A DNA stretch of 63,451 bases, taken from positions 1 through 63,451 of the forward strand of contig CAJKWD010000003.1 in NCBI GenBank assembly GCA_905203475.1. The letters are read 5' to 3'. Within the stretch, counting starts at the first letter, position 1. The number at the start of each line of letters is the position of its first letter. Below the pieces are notes generated by a model. That model did not search any database. It was not told the origin of the DNA and saw nothing but the letters and a program-made list of their open reading frames with translations. This DNA comes from an uncultured Acholeplasmataceae bacterium. Lineage in GTDB: Bacteria; Bacillota_I; Bacilli_A; RF39; UBA660. Position numbers and translations under genes: made by a program. Below are positions 25,102-33,793 of the stretch, in pieces.

Positions 25102-25498
25102 TTATGAAGATATCATTCACTTACCCCATCATATTTCTAAAAAAAGACCACAGATGCCATTATCTCAAAGAGCAGCTATTTTTGCTCCTTTTTCTGCCCT
25201 TACTGGTTATGAAGATAAAATTAGAGAGACTAGTAGAATGGTCAATCAGAAAATAGAACTGTCAAGTGAAGAACAAGAATTGTTAAATCAGAAATTTGCA
25301 TTGATATGGAATTGTCATAAAAATCAAGAAGTAATGATTACTTATTTTGTCAAAGATCTTAAAAAACAAGGTGGTACTTACTTAAGTGTTGTAGGAAAAA
25401 TAAGAAGATTAGATCTTGTTTCAGAGTATTTTATATTACAGGATAAAAGGAAAATTAAATTAGGTGATATCATTGATATTCAACTTTATGATGCGTGA
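25094..25498 (+). CDS. YolD-like protein, partner of Y-family polymerase
   Basis: A 134-residue protein with the YolD-like pattern: DIIHLPHHISKKRPQMPL, RAAIFAPFSALTGY, a helical middle and a C-terminal beta domain with GKIRRLDLVSEYFILQ. YolD proteins are encoded with UvrX/YqjW polymerases and are proposed functional counterparts of UmuD. It starts 8 bases inside the polymerase gene, with AGGTGG at 25083-25088, so translation is coupled and the gene shares the SOS promoter. Confidence 0.9.
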   Translation: MLNYEDIIHLPHHISKKRPQMPLSQRAAIFAPFSALTGYEDKIRETSRMVNQKIELSSEEQELLNQKFALIWNCHKNQEVMITYFVKDLKKQGGTYLSVVGKIRRLDLVSEYFILQDKRKIKLGDIIDIQLYDA

Positions 25499-25589
25499 TG
25501 TGATTGTATGAGAAAAGAAAATGTGGTAAAATTTTGAGTAGTATCATAAATCATAATCAAAGAGATTGATTAGAAAAGGAGAGATGTCT

Positions 25590-28157
25590 GTGCTTAGATT
25601 AAAAAAGATTCATAAAGTGTATCAAACAGATAGTTTTAAGCAAGTTGCTTTAGATGAAATTAGTCTTGATTTTCGTAAAAATGAGTTTGCTTCTATTTTA
25701 GGACCGAGTGGAAGTGGAAAGACAACACTATTAAATATTATTGGTGGATTAGATCAATATACTTCTGGAGATTTAGTAATTAATGGAATTAGTACTAAGA
25801 AGTATAAAGACAGAGACTGGGACACTTATCGTAATCACAGAGTAGGATTTGTTTTCCAGAGTTATAATTTAATTCCCCATCAATCTGTTTTAGCAAACGT
25901 TGAACTTGCACTTACGTTAAGTGGTGTCTCTAAAAAAGAGAGAAGAAAAAGAGCAATCGAATCATTAAAAAAAGTAGGTCTAGAAGATCATATCCATAAA
26001 AAACCAAATCAATTATCAGGAGGGCAGATGCAACGTGTAGCGATTGCTAGAGCTCTTGTAAATAATCCAGATATTTTACTTTTAGACGAACCAACTGGTG
26101 CTTTAGATACCAAAACGAGTATTCAGATTATGGAATTAATCAAAGAAGTTGCCAATGATAAATTAGTGATTATGGTAACCCATAATCCCGATTTAGCACA
26201 TCAATATTCCACTCGTATTATCGAATTAAAAGATGGAAAAGTAACTCATGATTCCAATCCATACGACGAGGAGAAAGAAAAGAGAGAATCATTAGAAACA
26301 AGGAAAAAGAAAAATAAAAAAACATCGATGAATTTAAAAACAGCGCTTTCTTTATCACTTGATAATTTAATGACCAAAAAAGGGCGTACATTATTAACTG
26401 CTTTTGCTGGAAGTATTGGTATTATTGGAATTGCTTTAATTTTATCTCTTTCTAGTGGAGTTAGTCATTATATTTCAAAAGTACAGGAAGAAACTCTTAC
26501 TTCTTATCCACTGACAATCCAAGAAAGTTCTTTGGATTTGACATCTGCCATTTCTGAACATACAGAAGAAGTAAAAAAGAAAGAAAATAGAAGTCTAGAT
26601 AAAATTTATTCTAATAACACAATGACAGATATGTTATCGTTAATCAGTAGTAAAGTCACGTCTAATAATTTAAAAGAATTTAAGAATTATTTAGAAAGTG
26701 ACAAAAGTAATATCAAAGATTATATGACAGCGATTGATTATAGTTATAATTTAAACTTACAGTTGTTTAAAGGAGATACTTCTGATGGAGTTGTCCAAGT
26801 AAATCCCAATACGGTATTACAGAGTATGGGCTTTGATAATTCTGGAGCAAGTTCTACTAGTTTTGTATTAGGGGATGTTTTTTCTAAACTATTTGAAAAT
26901 AATAAAATCAATAATAATATGTATCAAGTCATCAGTGGAAGAATGCCATCTAATTACAATGAAGTGGTTCTATTAGTGGATAAAAACAATCAGATCAGTG
27001 ATTATGTGTTATATGCACTTGGTTTAAAAGATCAAAGTGAATTAGAACAATTCTATCAAAAAATAAGTAATGGAGAAGAAATTAAAACAGAAGAAGTTAC
27101 TTATGACTATGATGATTTAATTGGCCTTACTTATAAAGTGTTATTAAATACAGATTATTATGAAAAAGTAAACGGTATTTGGATCGATAAAAGAGATGAT
27201 GAAAACTATTTAAAAGAAAAATTAGAAAATAGTGATGAAATTAAAATTGTTGGAATCGTGAAACCAAATGAGGAATGGTCAGGAGCGGTATCGACAACAG
27301 GTGGTGTTTTATATACAGATGCATTAGAAAAACATGTGATAGAAAAAATCAACGAAAGTGAGATTGTCAAAGAGCAAAAAGAAAATCCAGAGACAAATGT
27401 TCTAACAGGTCTTGATTTCTCTAACGAAGAATTTAGTATGGAAAACTTAACACCTGCTCAACAACAGTATTTATATTCTCTATCAGCGGATGAGCTTGCT
27501 GATGTGGTATTACGTTATCGTGAACAGGCAAATGCGACTTATGACAGTGTTATGCATGATTTGGGGGCAGTTGATTTAGAAAGTCCAAGTGCGATTAATA
27601 TCTATGCTAAAGACTTTGAATCCAAAGATGAAATCAAACAAATCATAGAAAATTATAACAAGCAACAAGAAACAGATGGAAAAGAAGAAAATGTCATCCG
27701 CTATAATGATCTTGTTGGAATGTTAATGTCATCCGTGACTGATATTGTCGATATGATTAGTTATGTATTAATTGGTTTTGTATCCATTTCCCTTGTTGTA
27801 TCAAGTATTATGATTGGTATTATTACTTATATTTCTGTTCTAGAAAGAACCAAAGAAATTGGTATTTTAAGAGCGATTGGAGCAAGTAAGAAAGATATCA
27901 GTCGTGTCTTTAATGCTGAAACATTAATTGTCGGTTTCACAGCTGGTGTGATTGGGATTGGTGTTACCGTTCTTCTCAATATTCCAATTAATATGATTAT
28001 TGCCCATTTAGCAGGAGTAGAAAGTTTAAGTAGTTTACCAATTGTTGGCGGTATTATATTAATTATGATTAGTATGTTACTGACAATTATCGCTGGATTA
28101 ATCCCTGCTAGATTAGCAAGTAAAAAAGACCCAGTTGAGTCTCTTAGAAGTGAATAA
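25590..28157 (+). CDS. MacB-like ABC transporter, ATPase fused to FtsX-type permease
   Basis: About 855 residues. Residues 1-225 form a MacB/LolD-type ATPase: Walker A GPSGSGKTTL, signature LSGGQMQRVAIARAL, Walker B LLLDEPTGALD and H-loop VTHNPDL. A basic linker leads to one membrane helix (about 272-292) and a large external domain of roughly 430 residues. Three C-terminal helices carry the FtsX fold, with ISVLERTKEIGILRAIGAS. This four-helix mechanotransmission layout acts on extracellular substrates or lipoproteins rather than flipping lipids. The GTG at 25590 is favoured as start: AAAGGAG lies 8 bases before it, but only 2 before ATG 25584. Confidence 0.88.
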   Translation: MLRLKKIHKVYQTDSFKQVALDEISLDFRKNEFASILGPSGSGKTTLLNIIGGLDQYTSGDLVINGISTKKYKDRDWDTYRNHRVGFVFQSYNLIPHQSVLANVELALTLSGVSKKERRKRAIESLKKVGLEDHIHKKPNQLSGGQMQRVAIARALVNNPDILLLDEPTGALDTKTSIQIMELIKEVANDKLVIMVTHNPDLAHQYSTRIIELKDGKVTHDSNPYDEEKEKRESLETRKKKNKKTSMNLKTALSLSLDNLMTKKGRTLLTAFAGSIGIIGIALILSLSSGVSHYISKVQEETLTSYPLTIQESSLDLTSAISEHTEEVKKKENRSLDKIYSNNTMTDMLSLISSKVTSNNLKEFKNYLESDKSNIKDYMTAIDYSYNLNLQLFKGDTSDGVVQVNPNTVLQSMGFDNSGASSTSFVLGDVFSKLFENNKINNNMYQVISGRMPSNYNEVVLLVDKNNQISDYVLYALGLKDQSELEQFYQKISNGEEIKTEEVTYDYDDLIGLTYKVLLNTDYYEKVNGIWIDKRDDENYLKEKLENSDEIKIVGIVKPNEEWSGAVSTTGGVLYTDALEKHVIEKINESEIVKEQKENPETNVLTGLDFSNEEFSMENLTPAQQQYLYSLSADELADVVLRYREQANATYDSVMHDLGAVDLESPSAINIYAKDFESKDEIKQIIENYNKQQETDGKEENVIRYNDLVGMLMSSVTDIVDMISYVLIGFVSISLVVSSIMIGIITYISVLERTKEIGILRAIGASKKDISRVFNAETLIVGFTAGVIGIGVTVLLNIPINMIIAHLAGVESLSSLPIVGGIILIMISMLLTIIAGLIPARLASKKDPVESLRSE

Positions 28158-28180
28158 GAGTTTTAAAAACTCTTTTTCTT
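28157..28180 (+). terminator. Terminator of the MacB-like gene
   Basis: AGAGTTT / AAACTCT stem with a 3-nt loop and a T-rich tail at the stop codon. Confidence 0.75.
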
Positions 28181-28242
28181 TTAGAAGTAAATGCATGTGT
28201 GATAATAGGTGTATATTATTTTATAATGAAAGAAGGCAACAT

Positions 28243-28836
28243 ATGGAACAAGAATCAAGATATGTGTATCATGGCAGTACACAGCAAGGCTTAAAAATAA
28301 TTAAAAAAAATATGAGTTCTCATGGCAAATCATGGGTATATGGTGCTTTATCGAAAGCAATTGCGACAATTTTTATTAGTGATAAAGGATGTGATCTCTA
28401 TTATTCTTTAAGTGGAGCTGGTACAAAAGAAAGTCCTGTGATATTAGTGGAAAGAAAAGAAGGTATGTTTGAAGAAATCTTTCATATGTCTGGTTCTTTA
28501 TATACATTGTCTGGTAAAAACTTTATATCAGAAAAAACAGGATGGTCAGCGGAAGTGGTGAGCGAATATGATGAAGAGGTCATCCGTGAAGAACGCATTG
28601 ATCATGTGTTTGAAAAGTTGAAAGAGTTCAATGATCAAGGAGAAATCAAACTGTATTTATTTCCTGATAGACCAGATTTTATTCCTAAAGATAACAGTGA
28701 CTTAATACCTAAAGTTATAAAATGGAAAAATAATGGTATCAATATAGATCAGTTTTTCCAGTTGTATCCAGAATTAAAAGAAACATATTTAAGAAGACTT
28801 GAGGAAGTAAACTCAAAAGAAAGTGTATTCAAATAG
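28243..28836 (+). CDS. Protein with N-terminal YHGS motif, possible ADP-ribosyltransferase fold
   Basis: A 197-residue soluble protein. The N-terminus YVYHGSTQQGLKIIKKN resembles the first beta strand and HGS/HGT motif of ADP-ribosyltransferase-fold enzymes (PARP/KptA-like), followed by a segment WVYGALSKAIATIFIS like the YxA/FxS second motif. I cannot identify the third catalytic Glu with confidence. Similar proteins are frequent in gut Firmicutes and largely uncharacterised. ATG 28243 follows AGAAGG; a TATAAT lies at 28222-28227. Enzyme function is a hypothesis only. Confidence 0.6.
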   Translation: MEQESRYVYHGSTQQGLKIIKKNMSSHGKSWVYGALSKAIATIFISDKGCDLYYSLSGAGTKESPVILVERKEGMFEEIFHMSGSLYTLSGKNFISEKTGWSAEVVSEYDEEVIREERIDHVFEKLKEFNDQGEIKLYLFPDRPDFIPKDNSDLIPKVIKWKNNGINIDQFFQLYPELKETYLRRLEEVNSKESVFK

Positions 28837-28867
28837 TTTTTTTGAGAAGGAATCATAAATAAGAATA

Positions 28868-29404
28868 TCAGATAGACTTGATATTCTTATTTTTATATTC
28901 ATCTTTTAATATTTGATCGATTATCTCAGGGCTTTCTTTGCAATCATTCTCTAACCATTTCTTGATAATCGCATTTAATCCTGACATAAAAAATTCAAAG
29001 TGATAGTCAATGTATTGATTGTTGTATATGAGCTTTGAAAGATTTGTATCATATTCTTTAATGATAAAACGGCTTTCTCCATTTAATTTAAAATAAGTTT
29101 TATAAAGATTTTGATTCTCCTTAATATGTTGAAATAGTTTTAAATAGTTATTGGTATTGTTTCTTGTTTCTCGTTCTTCTTGGTATAACATAGATACATC
29201 TTCTTCAATTTGTTCTGTAATTTTATTAGCTAAATCATAAATATCTAAATAATTCGCATAAAAAGTAGAACGATTGAGATTGGCTCGTTCACAAATTTCA
29301 GTGACAGAAATTTGATGAATTTCTTTAGACTGTATCAGTTGAATAAACACTTTTTGTATTTTTTTCTGTGATTCTTTTTTTCTTTTATTATTTGGCGTAT
29401 TCAT
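28868..29404 (-). CDS. TetR-family regulator (DhaS-like)
   Basis: A 178-residue regulator on the minus strand. The N-terminal HTH KIQKVFIQLIQSKEIHQISV, ERANLNRSTFYANYLDIYDL spans about residues 12-60 and is typical of the TetR_C_7/DhaS group, with a helical C-terminus. ATG 29404 is chosen because AAAGGAGAGAAC precedes it on the minus strand; an in-frame ATG further upstream lacks a ribosome site. It is divergent from the small-protein/membrane-protein pair at 29525-30132, which it probably controls. A CTTGTTT/AAACAAG inverted repeat (29460-29466/29492-29498) lies in the shared intergenic region. Confidence 0.87.
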   Translation of the reverse strand: MNTPNNKRKKESQKKIQKVFIQLIQSKEIHQISVTEICERANLNRSTFYANYLDIYDLANKITEQIEEDVSMLYQEERETRNNTNNYLKLFQHIKENQNLYKTYFKLNGESRFIIKEYDTNLSKLIYNNQYIDYHFEFFMSGLNAIIKKWLENDCKESPEIIDQILKDEYKNKNIKSI

Positions 29405-29524
29405 TGTTCTCTCTCCTTTATTCCAACAAATGTCGTAAAATTGATGATTGTTTTTCTCGCTTGTTTTTATTATACTGAAATTGTAAAAAGCAAACAAGTG
29501 TTGTGTTAAAAGAAAGGAGAATAT

Positions 29525-29722
29525 ATGGCAAAATCAAAATTAGTAGAAGCAAATAAAAAAATTGAAAAAGCAGTTGTTGGAGGTTACAAGAAGTTAGAAG
29601 ATACGGTTGTTGGTAGTTATCAAAAAATAGAAGATAAGTTTGTTGATCAATTTCTAACCAAAGATGGAGAAACTGTAGAAGAAGCAAAAGCAAGATTAAA
29701 AGAAGAATCAAAAAATAAATAG
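29525..29722 (+). CDS. Small amphipathic helical protein
   Basis: A 65-residue protein built from imperfect repeats (EKAVVGGYKKLEDTVVGSY, QKIEDKFVDQFL) with a charged tail (EEAKARLKEES). It is amphipathic, with no signal peptide. Small proteins with KxxE and VVGGYKKIE repeats are common in Clostridia and Bacilli, often beside TetR genes and small membrane proteins, as here; their function is not established. It has a GAAAGGAG ribosome site and is followed 14 bases later by the membrane gene. Confidence 0.8.
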   Translation: MAKSKLVEANKKIEKAVVGGYKKLEDTVVGSYQKIEDKFVDQFLTKDGETVEEAKARLKEESKNK

Positions 29723-29736
29723 TAGTGGAGGGAATT

Positions 29737-30132
29737 ATGAAGAAAGAAACGTTATTAGAAATTATTTTAGGAACAACAGGTGGGCTTGTATTTGCAATCG
29801 GAATGTGTATGTCCTTGATTCCAGAATGGAATTTGTTTCAAGTAGGTGTGGTTGTATCTGTTATTGGATTTTTCATTTTATTATGCATTATTCCAGTGTA
29901 TCGTTCTAATCATCCTAAAAAAGAACATACTCCAATTCAATGGGATATTGTACTTACTTGGGTGATTGGTGTAGTTGGAGCACTCATTATGGGATTTGGT
30001 ATGAGTAAAGTAATGGTTGAGACACCAAGTCAAACAGATTTATTACTTGGAATTGTGATTGGAATCGTGGGTTTACTCATCTGTGTTTTCGACTACCCAA
30101 TCTATTCTTATTTAAAAGATAACAAAAAATAG
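29737..30132 (+). CDS. Four-helix small membrane protein
   Basis: A 131-residue protein with four hydrophobic segments (LEIILGTTGGLVFAIGMCMS; LFQVGVVVSVIGFFILLCII; VLTWVIGVVGALIMGFGMS; LLLGIVIGIVGLLICVF), arranged as two similar halves. A cytoplasmic loop (YRSNHPKKEHTPIQW) joins the halves. ATG 29737 is preceded by GTGGAGGG. Cotranscribed with the small helical protein and probably controlled by the divergent TetR gene. No family name recognised. Confidence 0.8.
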   Translation: MKKETLLEIILGTTGGLVFAIGMCMSLIPEWNLFQVGVVVSVIGFFILLCIIPVYRSNHPKKEHTPIQWDIVLTWVIGVVGALIMGFGMSKVMVETPSQTDLLLGIVIGIVGLLICVFDYPIYSYLKDNKK

Positions 30133-30151
30133 GAGATGGTATCTCCTTTTT
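30132..30151 (+). terminator. Terminator
   Basis: GGAGAT / ATCTCC stem, loop GGT, then five T. Confidence 0.8.
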
Positions 30152-30181
30152 CGTGTATTGCTTGTTTAGGTAGGTGTAATT

Positions 30182-31051
30182 ATGAAAAAAATGGTTTATC
30201 GTATTTTATTTCCAAACAAAGTGTTATCTGCTTTCTTTTTTTGTCTTGGTTTTGGTCTTTTAATTTATGTGTTTTGGTTTCATCTTAAAGAAACACCCTT
30301 ATCTTATATTAGTTATACTTTATCGACTTATTCTCTCATTTTATTTTGTATTTGGTTTTATAAAGCTTGTAAATATAGTATTCATTACGTAAAAAAGAAG
30401 AATAAATTATATCATTTATACCAAAACCATTCTAAACAGATTACAACCGTGATGTTATATGTTTCGGGAATTATGAATTTGATCTATGGCTTATTTAAAT
30501 TAATTACTGGCATTTTTTATCACTCTTTTTGGTTTATTACATTTGCGATATATTACTTAATGCTTTGTTTTATGAAGATATCATTGGTACGTAGTGTTAA
30601 GAATGATTCTTTTAGAAAACAGTTAAAAGAAGAATATCAAAAATTAAAAACAACTGGTGTAGTTATTTTACTATTGAATATTGTACTAGATGGTATGATT
30701 ATATTAATGATTCATGAAAATGAAACGGTACAATATCCAGGCTATTTAATTTATATTATGGCTTTATATGATTTTTACTTAATGATCCATGCAATTGTGC
30801 ATATGATCAAATATCGCAAAAATCATAGTCCTGTTATGATAGCGAATAAATGTATTAATTTTACTGTTGCAATGATATCGATGATTTCTTTAGAAGTTGC
30901 AATGATATATGAGTTTGGAAGGAATGATAGTGAATTTAAATTATTGATGATATCATGGAGTGGATTTGCCGTAATTTTTATTAATGTTGTAATGTCGATT
31001 TGGATGATTGTAAAAGCAAATAGATGGCTAAAAAATATTCAAAAAAGTTAG
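30182..31051 (+). CDS. Polytopic membrane protein of unknown function
   Basis: A 289-residue protein with about eight hydrophobic segments distributed along its length (for example VLSAFFFCLGFGLLIYVFWF, SFWFITFAIYYLMLCFMKI, GVVILLLNIVLDGMIILMI, FAVIFINVVMSIWMIVKA) and short basic loops. The hydrophilic stretches contain no enzymatic motif. It stands between two terminators with its own TAGGTGTAATTATG start context. Unrecognised; a similar layout occurs in many hypothetical gut Firmicutes proteins. Confidence 0.75.
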   Translation: MKKMVYRILFPNKVLSAFFFCLGFGLLIYVFWFHLKETPLSYISYTLSTYSLILFCIWFYKACKYSIHYVKKKNKLYHLYQNHSKQITTVMLYVSGIMNLIYGLFKLITGIFYHSFWFITFAIYYLMLCFMKISLVRSVKNDSFRKQLKEEYQKLKTTGVVILLLNIVLDGMIILMIHENETVQYPGYLIYIMALYDFYLMIHAIVHMIKYRKNHSPVMIANKCINFTVAMISMISLEVAMIYEFGRNDSEFKLLMISWSGFAVIFINVVMSIWMIVKANRWLKNIQKS

Positions 31052-31070
31052 AGAATACTCTAATCTTTTA
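31048..31070 (+). terminator. Terminator
   Basis: TTAGAG / CTCTAA stem, loop AATA, followed by TCTTTTATTT. Confidence 0.6.
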
Positions 31071-31131
31071 TTTGAGACAAAAGTGAGATATAATAAAGGT
31101 GTATCAAAGTAATTATTAAAGGAGGAATCAT

Positions 31132-31431
31132 ATGAATTTAACAATTAATATTTATTATACAGGGGTTAATGGAAGTGCTAAGAAATTTGCTTCCGAAATG
31201 GTATCAAGTGGTTTAGTTGAAAGAATTAGAAATGAAGAAGGAAATTTAAAATATGAATATTTCTTTCCTATGGATGACCCAGAAACAGTATTGTTAATTG
31301 ATCGATGGGAAAATCAAGAAGCTTTGGATCAACATCATAAAACAGAAATGATGGAAGAAATTGCAGAGTTGAGAAAAAAATATAACTTACATATGCGTGT
31401 AGAACAATTTGTAGGAAGAGAAAAAAACTAG
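31132..31431 (+). CDS. Antibiotic biosynthesis monooxygenase (ABM) domain protein
   Basis: A 99-residue ferredoxin-like dimeric alpha-beta barrel protein of the ABM/YgiN type. TINIYYTGVNGSAKKFASEM and KYEYFFPMDDPETVLLIDRW match the strand-helix-strand pattern, with ENQEALDQHH as the helix entry usual for the family. Members act as quinol monooxygenases or bind haem and other ligands; the domain alone does not define the substrate. A strong AAAGGAGG ribosome site precedes it and a terminator follows. Confidence 0.88.
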   Translation: MNLTINIYYTGVNGSAKKFASEMVSSGLVERIRNEEGNLKYEYFFPMDDPETVLLIDRWENQEALDQHHKTEMMEEIAELRKKYNLHMRVEQFVGREKN

Positions 31432-31447
31432 AGCCTCTAGTTTTTTT
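31425..31447 (+). terminator. Terminator
   Basis: AAACTAGA / TCTAGTTT stem, loop GCC, T run; begins in the last codon of the ABM gene. Confidence 0.85.
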
Positions 31448-31489
31448 GTATTTAATTATTGTATAATAAAAGAAAAGGAGCATTGGAAT

Positions 31490-32437
31490 ATGAAGATTGT
31501 ATTATTAGAAAGTTTAGGTGTTTCTGATTCTTTTTTAGAACAGCAAAGAAAGAAATTAGAAACATTGGGTCACCAGTTTTTATCTTATGAGAAGACGAAT
31601 GATTTAGACGTATTAAAAGAAAGATGTCATGATGCTGATGTTTTTATGCTTGCAAATATGCCACTTTCTAAAGAAGTAATTGATCAAGCAGATCAATTAA
31701 AGATGGTAGATGTCGCATTTACAGGCGTAGATCATCTTCCTCTTACTACACTTCATGAAAGAGGTATTGTGGTGTGTAATACTTCGGGATATGCGACAAA
31801 GGCAGTTGCAGAATTGACATTAAGTTTTATGATTCAATTACTGAGAAATACCAAAGAAGTAGAAGTTTGTCTTAGAAATGGAGAAACAAAAGATGGTTTG
31901 ATTGGCCATTTATTATATGGAAAGACGGTCGGTATTGTCGGAGCTGGAACGATTGGAAAACAAGTTGCTTTCCTTTGTAAATGTTTTGGTTGTCATGTAA
32001 TTTGTACGAATCCTAGCGTTGTACAATGTGAATCTATTGATGAACAAGTAGATTTTAATACATTATTAGAGCGTTCTGATATTGTGACATTACATTGTCC
32101 TTTGACGGAAAAGACGAGACATATGATGAACCGAGATGCTTTTATGAAAATGAAAAAGAGCGCAGTATTTATCAATACAGCCCGTGGTGGAATTGTCGAT
32201 GAAATAGCCTTAAAAGAAGCATTAGATCATCGTTTTATTGCTGGTGCAGCAAGTGATGTGTTTTCGCAAGAACCACCACTATCTAAAGATAATCCACTGT
32301 TTGCATGTCCACATTTTATTGTGACACCTCATATTGGGTATGCGACAGATGAATCCTTGGAAGAAAGAGCCCAAATGACTTTTGAAAATTTATATGCATG
32401 GTTAGATGGAAAACCAATTCGTATGATTCAAAAATAG
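31490..32437 (+). CDS. D-isomer-specific 2-hydroxyacid dehydrogenase
   Basis: A 315-residue NAD(P)-dependent dehydrogenase. The Rossmann motif GIVGAGTIGKQVA is at about 144-156. Catalytic Arg lies in FINTARGGIVDE, Glu in FSQEPPL and His in TPHIGYATDES, in the usual order. Length fits glycerate/hydroxypyruvate or related 2-ketoacid reductases; it lacks the ACT domain of long SerA, so a role in serine synthesis is unlikely without further evidence. It precedes rarA by 17 bases. Confidence 0.9.
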   Translation: MKIVLLESLGVSDSFLEQQRKKLETLGHQFLSYEKTNDLDVLKERCHDADVFMLANMPLSKEVIDQADQLKMVDVAFTGVDHLPLTTLHERGIVVCNTSGYATKAVAELTLSFMIQLLRNTKEVEVCLRNGETKDGLIGHLLYGKTVGIVGAGTIGKQVAFLCKCFGCHVICTNPSVVQCESIDEQVDFNTLLERSDIVTLHCPLTEKTRHMMNRDAFMKMKKSAVFINTARGGIVDEIALKEALDHRFIAGAASDVFSQEPPLSKDNPLFACPHFIVTPHIGYATDESLEERAQMTFENLYAWLDGKPIRMIQK

Positions 32438-32454
32438 AAAGGAGAGATTGCGTT

Positions 32455-33792
32455 ATGGAACAGACATCTTTATTTGAACAACCTATGAATGAACCACTCG
32501 CATCTCGTATGCGTCCTAGAGATTTAAGTGAATTTGTAGGTCAAACACATCTTCTAGGAGAGAATAAAATTCTCCGTAAAATGATAGAAAGCGATCATGT
32601 TCCATCGATGATCTTCTGGGGCCCTCCGGGAGTTGGAAAAACGACATTAGCCCGTATTATTGCTCATGTTACTCAATCACAATTTATTAATTTTTCGGCT
32701 GTGACTTCTGGAATTAAAGAAATTAAAAAAGTCATGGAAGATGCAGAAAAAAATAAAAAATTAGGAGTGACGACGATTGTCTTTGTCGATGAAATCCACC
32801 GTTTTAATAAAGCTCAACAAGATGCCTTTTTACCATTTGTCGAGAAAGGTTCTATTATATTAATTGGGGCAACGACCGAAAATCCATCTTTTGAAGTCAA
32901 TAACGCTTTACTTTCTAGATGTCGTGTTTTTGTCTTAAAAGAATTATCAAGTGATGATATTTTAGAACTATTAAAAAGAGCATTACATGATGAAAGAGGA
33001 TTTGGCAATCTTAAAATTGATATTTCAGAAGATGATTTAAAAATGATTGCGAATTTTGCCAATGGAGATGCGAGAAGTGCTTTGACAAGCTTAGATATGT
33101 TAGTTATTAATGGGGATGTGGATCAAAATGGAATCATTCATATTTCTGAAGATACAATAGAAGAGTGTTTTACAAAAAAGACATTAATGTATGATAAAAA
33201 TGGTGAAGAGCATTATAACATTATCTCTGCACTCCATAAGTCGATGCGTAATAGTGATCCCGATGCAGCTGTTTATTGGTTAGCCCGTATGTTAGAAGGG
33301 GGAGAAGATCCAATTTATATTGCCAGAAGAATTACTAGATTTGCTTCTGAAGATATTGGTCTTGCAGATACGAATGCTTTAAATGTCGCAATCAATGTCT
33401 ATCATGCTTGTCATTTTATTGGAATGCCAGAGTGTAATGTCCATCTTGCAGAGGCAGTGATCTACATGTCTTTAGCACCTAAGTCTAATGCTTGTGATGT
33501 CGCTTACATGCTTGCTAGTAAAGATGCGAGAGAGACAATTGCTGAACCTGTTCCCCTTGTTATTAGAAATGCTCCAACCAAACTGATGAGAGAATTGGAC
33601 TATGGAAAAGGATATCAGTTTGCTCATGACTATGACAATAAATTAACGACAATGGAGTGCCTTCCACCATCTTTAGTTGGTAGAACATATTATCAACCAG
33701 GTAAATATGGTAGTGAAATCAAATTAAAAGAGCGTTTAGAAAAATTAAAAAAATGGAAACAAGTACATAGAGAAATGGAAAAGAAAAACTAG
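32455..33792 (+). CDS. rarA: Replication-associated recombination protein A (RarA/MgsA)
   Basis: A 445-residue AAA+ ATPase acting at stalled replication forks. The N-terminus ASRMRPRDLSEFVGQTHLLG is characteristic of RarA. Walker A GPPGVGKTTLARII, Walker B FVDEIHRFNKAQQDA, sensor 1 GATTENPSFEVN and the C-terminal tetramerisation domain (HKSMRNSDPDAAVYWLARML ... FIGMPE) are all present. The start is ATG 32455 behind AAAGGAGAG; longer in-frame extension would run into the preceding gene. Confidence 0.95.
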   Translation: MEQTSLFEQPMNEPLASRMRPRDLSEFVGQTHLLGENKILRKMIESDHVPSMIFWGPPGVGKTTLARIIAHVTQSQFINFSAVTSGIKEIKKVMEDAEKNKKLGVTTIVFVDEIHRFNKAQQDAFLPFVEKGSIILIGATTENPSFEVNNALLSRCRVFVLKELSSDDILELLKRALHDERGFGNLKIDISEDDLKMIANFANGDARSALTSLDMLVINGDVDQNGIIHISEDTIEECFTKKTLMYDKNGEEHYNIISALHKSMRNSDPDAAVYWLARMLEGGEDPIYIARRITRFASEDIGLADTNALNVAINVYHACHFIGMPECNVHLAEAVIYMSLAPKSNACDVAYMLASKDARETIAEPVPLVIRNAPTKLMRELDYGKGYQFAHDYDNKLTTMECLPPSLVGRTYYQPGKYGSEIKLKERLEKLKKWKQVHREMEKKN

Positions 33793-33793
33793 T

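Noticed and set aside
25509..25538. Nine-codon leader peptide before the MacB-like gene
   Set aside because: A start-to-stop frame exists, but there is no clear ribosome site or attenuator structure.
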